5,137 bases of DNA. Source: Deltaproteobacteria bacterium (lineage in GTDB: Bacteria > Desulfobacterota > Syntrophia > Syntrophales > UBA5619). The stretch spans positions 1 through 5,137 of the forward strand of contig JAPLJW010000196.1 in NCBI GenBank assembly GCA_026388365.1, in the 5' to 3' direction. The notes beneath the pieces are model-generated. The model saw only the letters and a program-made list of their open reading frames with translations. It was not told where the DNA came from and searched no databases. Positions within the stretch are counted from its first letter, which is position 1. Each line of letters opens with the position of its first letter. Positions 1-5,073 of the stretch are shown piece after piece. A program made the position numbers and the translations under genes.

Positions 1-178
1 CGCTCTGAAGATTGAATATAAAGACTCACAGACCCTCAGAGATTTTACGACGGAGAGAGGCAAGATCATGCCGCGCCGGATAACGGGAAATTGCGCAAAA
101 CATCAGCGGGAATTGACCGTGGCCATCAAGAGGGCGCGGACAATCGCCCTGCTGCCCTTTGTCGTATCTGAAGGATAG
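1..178 (+). CDS. rpsR: 30S ribosomal protein bS18, C-terminal part (5' end outside window)
   Basis: This is the last 58 codons of the small-subunit protein bS18, which binds with bS6 on the platform of the 30S subunit. The reading frame enters the window at base 2 and stops at TAG 176-178. The hallmark sequence is clear: a YKD near the start, LRDF, then [33 protein letters not shown] and a short VVSEG tail. Complete bS18 proteins are about 75-90 residues, so only the variable N-terminus is missing. rpsF normally lies just upstream and the DUF2232-rplI-dnaB genes follow here, matching the usual rpsF-rpsR cluster. The identification is firm. The only oddity is that a long hairpin starts on the base right after the stop codon. 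Confidence 0.97.
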   Translation, partial: ALKIEYKDSQTLRDFTTERGKIMPRRITGNCAKHQRELTVAIKRARTIALLPFVVSEG

Positions 179-236
179 GTAAAGGCGAGGCAGCCGTGAT
201 GCTGATTTTTTAAAGCCGCGGCTGCTGCGTCTTTAC
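179..236 (+). promoter_or_regulatory. Long RNA hairpin directly after the rpsR stop codon
   Basis: The two arms 179-196 and 219-236 pair base for base (paired positions sum to 415). The outer block GTAAAG (179-184) pairs with CTTTAC (231-236), and the inner block GCAGCCG (190-196) pairs with CGGCTGC (219-225). Of 18 positions, 15 are Watson-Crick pairs, two are G-T wobbles (185/230 and 189/226) and one is an A/G mismatch (188/227). The 22-nt loop contains a run of six T (206-211). No T-run follows the 3' arm, so this is not a classical intrinsic terminator. It could be a processing or mRNA-stabilising element that sets rpsR expression apart from the downstream genes. The structure is read from the sequence; its role is inference. 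Confidence 0.55.
191..211 (+). terminator. Possible weak intrinsic terminator nested in the post-rpsR hairpin
   Basis: CAGC (191-194) and GCTG (201-204) can form a 4-bp stem with a 6-nt loop, followed after one A by six T (206-211). This resembles a minimal intrinsic terminator. The stem is short for efficient termination. It uses the same bases (191-194) as the longer hairpin of 179-236, so the two folds exclude each other. Partial termination after rpsR is plausible but unproven. Confidence 0.25.
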
Positions 237-448
237 AGGAAGGGAAGCCGATTGTCCTGTTTTCTCTTCCGAATCATCACCCCAGGATCCATATATTCCC
301 GGCTCCGCCAGGATATGCTCTGAATGGTTCGGCGGTTTCACTGTGCGGAGGCCTGGAAAATATCGGCGGGGCTTCCTCTTTCAGGTGGCGTTGCAGATGA
401 CGGGTTTGAAACTTGGAAAGAGAAAAGGGTCCTTTATTTCATAGCGAC

Positions 449-1381
449 ATGATCCGGGCCGGCGCGATCCTTTCACTCACCTTTCTCTTCGTGGCCCTGA
501 TTCCTTTTGTCGGGCCGGTCGTCGTCATCTTCACGCCGCTGCCGGTTCTCTACTGCTGCTCCCGTCTCGGCAGGCTGCGGGGGTTGATGATCCTGGCCGT
601 TTCATACCTGGCGACAATCGGGATCCTCGTTTTTTTGGGGCAACGCGCGAACCTAACCGTTCTGTTCATGATCGGTTTTGCCGGTGTGCTGCTCTCCGAG
701 GTCCTGAAACGACATCGTTCCATAGAAAAGACGTTTCTGCTGGCCTCGTCGGCGTTGTTTTGCTGCGGCGCAGGTTTTGTTCTTTATCATTCTTTCCGGG
801 CCGGCATTGCGCCGTGGCAGACGGTGGAACTCTATGTGGCGGAGATCGTCCGGGAAAATATCAAATTATATGCCCAGTTGAACATCTCGGAGGAGCAGGT
901 CCGGGTGATCCGGGAGAGCGCCCCACAGATCACCCGTCTTTTCACCGGAATCTTTCCAGCCCTGACCCTGTCGGGCGCCGTTTTCACGGTCTGGGTAAAC
1001 CTGCTTGCCGGGCGCCTGCTCTTTCGGATCAATGGCGTCGCCTTTCCCGATTTCGGCGATCTGGCTGCATGGAAAGCCCCGGAAAGGCTCGTCTGGATCC
1101 TGATCGCCGCCGGGGGGATTTTGTTTGTCCCCGTGGAATGGGTCACCGTCGTCGGGATGAATCTCCTGATTATCTGCGGTCTGATCTACCTGTTCCAGGG
1201 ACTGGCCATCGCCGCCTTCTTCTTCCGGCAGAAGCGGGTCCCCATGATTTTCCGATGGCTGTTTTATGGCCTGCTTTTGATTCAGCAATATATGCTCATT
1301 ATTGTGATCGCCTTCGGTCTTTTCGACATGTGGTTCGATTTCCGGAAACGGATCGGGGGAATAGGAAATGTTACCGTATAA
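449..1381 (+). CDS. DUF2232 (YybS-like) polytopic inner-membrane protein of unknown function
   Basis: This gene encodes a hydrophobic protein of about 310 residues with eight or nine predicted membrane segments, roughly at residues 2-35 (probably two helices), 45-63, 69-85, 95-113, 165-187, 214-230, 234-258 and 267-291. A more polar stretch at about 120-160 is rich in E, R and Q. The TPLPVL motif after the first helices and the C-terminal GLFDMWFDFRKR are features I associate with DUF2232/YybS proteins. So is the position between rpsR and rplI. The biochemical role of the family is not established. The start is uncertain. ATG 449 begins MIRAGAILSL, as many relatives do, and overlaps the TGA of a 42-codon upstream frame (ATGA). 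An in-frame TTG at 413 would add 12 hydrophilic residues (322 aa in all), and an in-frame TGA at 407 blocks anything longer. Neither start has a clear Shine-Dalgarno site. Confidence 0.87.
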   Translation: MIRAGAILSLTFLFVALIPFVGPVVVIFTPLPVLYCCSRLGRLRGLMILAVSYLATIGILVFLGQRANLTVLFMIGFAGVLLSEVLKRHRSIEKTFLLASSALFCCGAGFVLYHSFRAGIAPWQTVELYVAEIVRENIKLYAQLNISEEQVRVIRESAPQITRLFTGIFPALTLSGAVFTVWVNLLAGRLLFRINGVAFPDFGDLAAWKAPERLVWILIAAGGILFVPVEWVTVVGMNLLIICGLIYLFQGLAIAAFFFRQKRVPMIFRWLFYGLLLIQQYMLIIVIAFGLFDMWFDFRKRIGGIGNVTV

Positions 1382-1419
1382 TCAATCCGGATGACGGCAG
1401 CCGTTGCCGGTATCCCTCT

Positions 1420-1425
1420 AGGAGG
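1420..1425 (+). promoter_or_regulatory. Shine-Dalgarno site of rplI
   Basis: AGGAGG lies 6 nt before ATG 1432. It is a perfect match to the anti-Shine-Dalgarno core and fixes the rplI start inside a much longer open frame that begins far upstream within the DUF2232 gene. It also predicts strong translation initiation of bL9 independent of the weakly initiated gene before it. Confidence 0.9.
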
Positions 1426-1431
1426 AACAAC

Positions 1432-1878
1432 ATGAAGGTCATTTTAAAGCAGAATGTGGAGACTCTCGGCAAGGCGGGAGATCTGGTCAAGGTTGCGGAT
1501 GGTTATGCCCGGAATTTCCTGGTCCCCAAAGGGCTCGCCGCAGAAGCGAACAGCCGGAATCTCAAGGTCTTTGAACACGAGAAGCAACGAATCCTGCAGC
1601 AGGCGGAGAAGATTCAGAAACAGGCGGAGGAAACGGCCGTTCGATTGAGTGCGGTGACCTGCACGATTGCCCGCCGCGTCGGCGAGCAGGAGAAACTTTT
1701 CGGCTCCGTAGGCGCGAAGGACATCGAAGAGGCGCTGGTGGCCCAGGGGATCGAGATCGATAAAAAGAGCGTCCTGCTGGACGAACCGATCAAGGCGCTC
1801 GGCGAATTTTCCGTCCGGATCAAACTCAGCGCTGGTCTGACCGGCGAGATCAAGGTTGTTGTCGTGGCCGAATCCTGA
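1432..1878 (+). CDS. rplI: 50S ribosomal protein bL9
   Basis: This gene encodes a 148-residue bL9, close to the usual length of about 150. bL9 binds 23S rRNA near the base of the L1 stalk and extends from the 50S subunit; it is linked to reading-frame maintenance. The N-terminal rRNA-binding domain is typical: MKVILKQNVETLGKAG, then VKVADGYARNFLVPKGLA up to residue 36. The central charged helix spans about residues 41-75 (KVFEHEKQRI, KIQKQAEE). The C-terminal domain follows, with LFGSVGAKDIEEAL and a final EIKVVVVAES. A strong AGGAGG sets the start. The gene lies 50 nt after the DUF2232 gene and 33 nt before dnaB, consistent with one transcript. Nothing in it looks broken. Confidence 0.98.
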   Translation: MKVILKQNVETLGKAGDLVKVADGYARNFLVPKGLAAEANSRNLKVFEHEKQRILQQAEKIQKQAEETAVRLSAVTCTIARRVGEQEKLFGSVGAKDIEEALVAQGIEIDKKSVLLDEPIKALGEFSVRIKLSAGLTGEIKVVVVAES

Positions 1879-1911
1879 TCTTAACAACCGGCACCCCGCA
1901 AGGAGTTCCCC

Positions 1912-3267
1912 ATGAAAGACATCGACGCCTCTCTGCACAAGGTGCCTCCTCAGAACCTCGAAGCGGAGCAGTCTGTTCTGGGAGGTATTCTGCTGGACAA
2001 TCTTGCCCTGAACACGGTTCTGGAGGCGTTGGATCAGTCCGATTTCTACAGCGATGCCCACCGGAAGATCTTTACCGCCATCATCGAGCTTTCCAACCGG
2101 AACGAGCCGTGCGATCTGATCACCTTGAGCAACATCCTCAAAGATCAGAAGCGAATGGAACAGGTGGGGGGAACGTCCTATCTCTCCTCGCTGGTGGACA
2201 ACGTCGCCTCGGCCGCCAACATCGCCTATTACGCCAAGATCATCAAGGAGAAGAGCATTCTGCGCCGGCTCATCGGAACCGCGACCGAAATCCTGAATAA
2301 GAGTTACGACGCAAGCATGGATATCGATCATCTCCTCGATGAGGCGGAGCATGCCATCTTCGAGATTTCTGAAAACAAGATCCGCCCTTCTTTCTTTCCG
2401 ATCCGGGACATCATCAAGGACAGCTTTAAAACGATCGAGCGGCTCTATGCCAAAAAAGAGTCGGTCACAGGGGTGGCGACCGGTTTCGACAAACTGGACG
2501 ACCTCACCTCGGGCCTCCAGAACTCCGATCTGATCATTATCGCCGGCCGGCCGAGCATGGGCAAGACCGCCTTTGCGCTGAACATCGCCCAGTATGCCGC
2601 CCTGGAGATGGATGTTCCTGTCGCCATCTTCTCCCTCGAAATGGCGAGGGAACAGCTCGCGACGCGCATGCTCGCGTCGGAGGCCCGCGTGGACTCCCAG
2701 CGTCTCCGCAAAGGGTTTCTCGGGGAGACCGACTGGCCGAAACTGACCACCGCCGCGGGTCGTCTCTCGGACGCCCCGATCTACATCGACGACACGCCGG
2801 CGATCACCGTGATCGAGATGAAGGCCAAATCCCGGCGGCTCAAAGCCGAGGCCGGTCTGGGGCTCATCATCCTCGATTACCTTCAACTCATGCGGGGGAG
2901 CGCCTACAAGGATTCGCGGGAGCAGGAGATCTCAGAAATCAGCCGTTCTCTCAAGGCCCTCGCGAAGGAACTGGCTTTGCCTGTCATCGCCTTGTCGCAG
3001 TTGAACCGGAAGGTGGAGGACCGAACCAACCGCCGCCCGCAGATGGCAGATCTCCGGGAATCCGGGGCGATCGAACAGGACGCGGACGTGATTGCCTTCA
3101 TCTATCGGGACGAGGTGTACAACCGGTCGGAAGACAACCCGGAAAAGGGGATCGCCGAGATCATCATCGGCAAGCAGAGAAACGGACCGACAGGCATCGT
3201 CAAGCTGACCTTTCAGGAAAAATACACCCGTTTCGAAACCCTGACCCGAGCCGACGAAGGGAATTAG
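1912..3267 (+). CDS. dnaB: Replicative DNA helicase DnaB
   Basis: This gene encodes a 451-residue protein, the normal length for the hexameric helicase that encircles the lagging strand and unwinds DNA at the fork using ATP. The N-terminal, primase-interacting domain covers about residues 8-110, opening with VPPQNLEAEQSVLGGILLD. A linker follows to about 180. The RecA-like ATPase domain then shows ATGFDKLDDLTSGL (189-202), Walker A GRPSMGKT (212-219, Lys218), the SLEM catalytic-glutamate motif (Glu243), Walker B LIILDYLQ (318-325, Asp322), LSQLNRKVEDR (361-371), LRESGAIEQDAD (381-392) and KQRNGPTG (421-428), whose Arg423 is the likely arginine finger. All key residues are present, and no intein interrupts the Walker A loop, a common insertion site. 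AAGGAG at 1900-1905, 6 nt before the ATG, supports the start. rplI is 33 nt upstream. Confidence 0.98.
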   Translation: MKDIDASLHKVPPQNLEAEQSVLGGILLDNLALNTVLEALDQSDFYSDAHRKIFTAIIELSNRNEPCDLITLSNILKDQKRMEQVGGTSYLSSLVDNVASAANIAYYAKIIKEKSILRRLIGTATEILNKSYDASMDIDHLLDEAEHAIFEISENKIRPSFFPIRDIIKDSFKTIERLYAKKESVTGVATGFDKLDDLTSGLQNSDLIIIAGRPSMGKTAFALNIAQYAALEMDVPVAIFSLEMAREQLATRMLASEARVDSQRLRKGFLGETDWPKLTTAAGRLSDAPIYIDDTPAITVIEMKAKSRRLKAEAGLGLIILDYLQLMRGSAYKDSREQEISEISRSLKALAKELALPVIALSQLNRKVEDRTNRRPQMADLRESGAIEQDADVIAFIYRDEVYNRSEDNPEKGIAEIIIGKQRNGPTGIVKLTFQEKYTRFETLTRADEGN

Positions 3268-3352
3268 GGTTCATTGGGGTTAAGTTTACTATTCTTAAAT
3301 CTTTCTTCCTGCTCCGTAACGAGGCAGAATTCGGACTCATATTTTTAAGCCC
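3268..3352. other. AT-rich spacer between dnaB and the HAD gene, with two small inverted repeats
   Basis: This 85-nt spacer is richer in A and T than the genes on either side. TTAAG (3280-3284) and CTTAA (3294-3298) form an AT-only 5-bp inverted repeat followed by a pyrimidine-rich run. CTGCTC (3309-3314) pairs with GAGGCAG (3321-3327) with one bulged G. Neither is a convincing terminator. I could not find a good pair of -35 and -10 hexamers, although the composition suits a promoter for the next gene. Confidence 0.35.
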
Positions 3353-4012
3353 ATGGATTTGCAGAGTTCAACGAAGTTGATCCGAGCCGTATTGTTTGAT
3401 TTCGACGGCACGCTGACCGAACCCGGGTCCCTGGACTTCAGTGTTATCCGGGACGCCGTGGGCTGCCCCAAGGGGCGCCCGGTTCTTGAATTCATCAACA
3501 GCATGGCGTCGCCGGCGGAGCGAGCCGAGGCGTTTAAAATCCTCGATGCCTTTGAAGCCGAGGCCGCGCGGCAATCGCGCCCCAATGCGGGGGCGGAAGA
3601 AGTGCTTGACTTCCTGCGCGCACGGGGCATGAAGGTCGGAATTATCAGCCGCAACAGCCTTGTTTCGATCCGGACCGCCCTCGATAACTTCGGGCGAATC
3701 CGGTCTTTGGACTTCGCAATCATTCTCTCTCGCGACGACCCATTCGACCCCAAGCCGAGCCCCGAAGGAATCCTGGCAGCAGCCGGGATCATGGGGGTTC
3801 CCGTAGCGCAAGTCCTGGTCGTCGGAGACTTTGTCTTTGATATCGAGGCGGGACACAAGGCGGGGGCGCTCACCGCCTTTCTGACCAACCGGGGCTCCTC
3901 GCATCCTTCCGCGTATCCATCGGATTTCACGTTGGAGGACCTGACCGAGTTGAAGGATATTGTAAGCCTCTATGCTCCTCTGCCGGCTATATCGTCCTGC
4001 CCTGGTTATTAA
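3353..4012 (+). CDS. HAD-superfamily hydrolase, phosphoglycolate phosphatase-like
   Basis: This gene encodes a 219-residue cytoplasmic HAD hydrolase, probably a phosphatase acting on a small phosphorylated metabolite with Mg2+. Every catalytic motif is visible: motif I DFDGTLT (16-22, nucleophile Asp16 and acid/base Asp18), motif II IISRNS (97-102, Ser99), motif III Lys134 in DPKPSPEG, and motif IV GDFVFDIEAG (158-167, Asp159 and Asp163). A small helical cap fits between motifs I and II at about residues 24-85. The layout resembles subfamily IA proteins such as Gph, but the substrate cannot be read from sequence, so no symbol is given. ATG 3353 is the first start after an in-frame TAA at 3317. 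It lacks a clear Shine-Dalgarno site, and TTG 3359 or 3377 remain possible. It follows dnaB by 85 nt and converges on rpoH with 17 nt between stops. Confidence 0.9.
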   Translation: MDLQSSTKLIRAVLFDFDGTLTEPGSLDFSVIRDAVGCPKGRPVLEFINSMASPAERAEAFKILDAFEAEAARQSRPNAGAEEVLDFLRARGMKVGIISRNSLVSIRTALDNFGRIRSLDFAIILSRDDPFDPKPSPEGILAAAGIMGVPVAQVLVVGDFVFDIEAGHKAGALTAFLTNRGSSHPSAYPSDFTLEDLTELKDIVSLYAPLPAISSCPGY

Positions 4013-4029
4013 TGCCGCCGTTGAGGAGA

Positions 4030-4890
4030 TTAGGCCTCGATCAGCTTGGTTTCAGTCCCCAGATAGGGGATGGCGAGGGCCAGTTTCCGGAGGGCCTGTT
4101 TTTCAATCTGCCTGGCCCGTTCCCGGGTAATGTGATAGCGGTCGCCGATCGCCTGGAGGGTCAGGGGGTTGTCCGCCATCACGCGGTTCTGGATGATGAA
4201 AGTCTCCTTTTCATTGAGTCCGGTCAGCGCCCCCGCGATGTTGTGCTGGACAAGTTCCATCTCTTCCTTCCGGATCAGCGCCGCTTCCTGGTTCTCCCCG
4301 TCATAGGTCAGATAATCCATGTGGGTGGACTCTCCATCCTCACCCACAGTGGCATCAAGTGAGAGGTCGCGGCTGCTCATCCGCATCTCCATCTCCATGA
4401 TCTCCTCCGGCCGGACCCCGAGCGTTTCGGCGATTTCCGCAAATTCCGGACGCTTCTCGGAGAGACCCTCTAACTTTTTCCTGGCCTGGCTGAGTTTGAA
4501 GAAGAGCTTGCGCTGGGCCTGGGTCGTGCCGATCTTGACCAGGCTCCAGGACTTGATGATGTAGTTCTGGATGTAGGCCCTGATCCACCAGACGGCATAA
4601 GAGATGAGCCGATATCCCTTGTAGGGATCAAATTTCTTCACGGCATGCATGAGGCCGATGTTGCCCTCCTGGACCAGATCGGCGAGCTTGAGTCCGTAAT
4701 TCCGGTATTCGTGGGCGATCTTCACCACGAAACGCAGATTCGAGACGACGAGTTTTTCCGCAGCCTCCATATCGTTATACTTCTCCAGCCTCACGGCAAG
4801 ACGAAACTCCTCATCCGCCGTTAGGATCGAAAAGCGGTTGATCTCCGCCATATAGAGATCGAGTGTCCCTGTAACTGCCGGAACTTCCAA
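4030..4890 (-). CDS. rpoH: RNA polymerase heat-shock sigma factor sigma-32 (RpoH)
   Basis: This is a 286-residue group 3 sigma factor, near the 280-300 usual for RpoH. It directs RNA polymerase to heat-shock promoters. Region 1.2 covers about residues 8-40 (LYMAEINRFSILTADEE). Region 2 follows with NLRFVVKIAHEY, DLVQEGNIGLMHAVKKFDP (71-89) and the -10-binding RLISYAVWWIRAYIQNYI (94-111). QRKLFFKL (126-133) is the RpoH box, which separates this protein from RpoD and RpoS. Region 3 lies near 141-171. Region 4.2 is the helix-turn-helix at about 233-260 (AIGDRYHITRERARQIEKQ). TTG 4890 is chosen as start because GGGAGG lies 7 nt before it. An upstream in-frame TTG at 4914 would add eight residues but has no ribosome site and sits about 6 nt from the predicted transcription start. 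Divergent clpB, a classic sigma-32 target, strengthens the call. Confidence 0.95.
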   Translation of the reverse strand: MEVPAVTGTLDLYMAEINRFSILTADEEFRLAVRLEKYNDMEAAEKLVVSNLRFVVKIAHEYRNYGLKLADLVQEGNIGLMHAVKKFDPYKGYRLISYAVWWIRAYIQNYIIKSWSLVKIGTTQAQRKLFFKLSQARKKLEGLSEKRPEFAEIAETLGVRPEEIMEMEMRMSSRDLSLDATVGEDGESTHMDYLTYDGENQEAALIRKEEMELVQHNIAGALTGLNEKETFIIQNRVMADNPLTLQAIGDRYHITRERARQIEKQALRKLALAIPYLGTETKLIEA

Positions 4891-4897
4891 ATTCTTT

Positions 4898-4903
4898 CCT
4901 CCC
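4898..4903 (-). promoter_or_regulatory. Shine-Dalgarno site that sets the rpoH start
   Basis: Read on the - strand, GGGAGG is followed by 7 nt and then TTG at 4890. It is the only good ribosome site near the 5' end of rpoH, and it argues for the UUG start at 4890 over the one at 4914. A UUG codon may moderate sigma-32 synthesis, but that is inference. Confidence 0.75.
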
Positions 4904-4925
4904 GGTATGTCCAAACTATTTTGGT

Positions 4926-4954
4926 TTTATACAGGGATGTTTCCAGGCAGTCAA
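4926..4954 (-). promoter_or_regulatory. Sigma-70-type promoter of rpoH
   Basis: On the - strand, TTGACT (4954-4949) and TATAAA (4931-4926) are separated by exactly 17 bp, and each matches the consensus at five of six positions. Transcription would start near 4919, giving a leader of about 30 nt before the TTG at 4890. Such a short leader leaves little room for a 5' UTR RNA thermometer. This is the best-matching promoter in the window. Confidence 0.72.
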
Positions 4955-4969
4955 CCCCTTTCGCTTCGC

Positions 4970-4979
4970 TTTTTTTTTT
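4970..4979. repeat. Ten-T homopolymer between the rpoH and clpB promoters
   Basis: Ten consecutive T on the + strand (A on the - strand) lie in the 48-bp gap between the two divergent -35 elements. Counted from the predicted rpoH start the tract spans about -51 to -60, near the place of a distal UP subsite. Counted from the predicted clpB start it spans about -57 to -66. It could bend DNA or contact the alpha subunit, and its length could change by slippage. The tract is seen; the role is inference. No GC stem adjoins it that would make it a terminator. Confidence 0.6.
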
Positions 4980-5001
4980 GGCGGGGCGACGCCGTACCGT
5001 T

Positions 5002-5029
5002 CTTGACATTCCCTACCGTGGTGCATAAT
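5002..5029 (+). promoter_or_regulatory. clpB: Promoter of clpB, probably sigma-32 type
   Basis: CTTGACA (5002-5008) and CATAAT (5024-5029) precede clpB. Read as sigma-70 hexamers, TTGACA is perfect but the spacer is only 15 bp. Read against the sigma-32 pattern CTTGAA-N13/14-CCCCATNT, CTTGAC matches five of six and the spacing to the CAT-containing element at 5021-5028 is exactly 13. The C-run of the -10 element is absent. Sigma-32 use, possibly shared with sigma-70, is inferred from this spacing and from the target gene. The predicted start near 5036 leaves a leader of about 38 nt. Confidence 0.58.
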
Positions 5030-5058
5030 CTACGGATGAAATGATCCTTGCCTAAAAC

Positions 5059-5064
5059 AGGAGG
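5059..5064 (+). promoter_or_regulatory. Shine-Dalgarno site of clpB
   Basis: AGGAGG stands 9 nt before ATG 5074 and supports that start and strong translation of ClpB. Confidence 0.88.
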
Positions 5065-5073
5065 AAACTCCCG

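Noticed and set aside
235..270. ACAGGA/TCCTGT inverted repeat (235-240 and 255-260) followed by TTTTCTCTT as a terminator
   Set aside because: The stem is only 6 bp with a 14-nt loop and an interrupted T-run, and it competes for bases 235-236 with the stronger hairpin at 179-236.
282..314. Direct repeat CCAGGAT at 282-288 and 308-314
   Set aside because: Two 7-nt copies at 26-bp spacing are within chance expectation, and no promoter or binding site pattern accompanies them.
866..1288. A 140-codon - strand frame opposite the DUF2232 gene
   Set aside because: It has hydrophilic, G, D, P and Q-rich composition typical of the complement of a hydrophobic coding region, and no recognisable family signature.
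760..1431. An in-frame upstream extension of rplI starting inside the DUF2232 gene
   Set aside because: The extension translates to low-complexity R, P, S and G-rich sequence overlapping a good membrane protein frame. AGGAGG and the bL9 N-terminus MKVILK place the true start at 1432.
1444..2886. A 480-codon open frame on the - strand antisense to rplI and dnaB
   Set aside because: It lies entirely opposite two certain genes, has no recognisable domain, and its composition (many R, D, G, L) is what the complement of GC-rich coding sequence gives.
3268..3352. A sigma-70 promoter for the HAD gene using TACTAT (3287-3292)
   Set aside because: No acceptable -35 hexamer lies 16-18 bp upstream, so the spacer was described only as AT-rich.
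3337..3930. Two overlapping - strand frames opposite the HAD gene
   Set aside because: The + strand frame has all four HAD motifs; the opposite frames have none and are shadows.
4012..4362. A 116-codon + strand frame starting at the HAD stop codon
   Set aside because: It is antisense to the conserved region 4 of rpoH and shows no family features.
4891..5073. A CIRCE (HrcA) operator in the clpB region
   Set aside because: The 9-bp inverted repeat with TTAGCACTC is not present on either strand.
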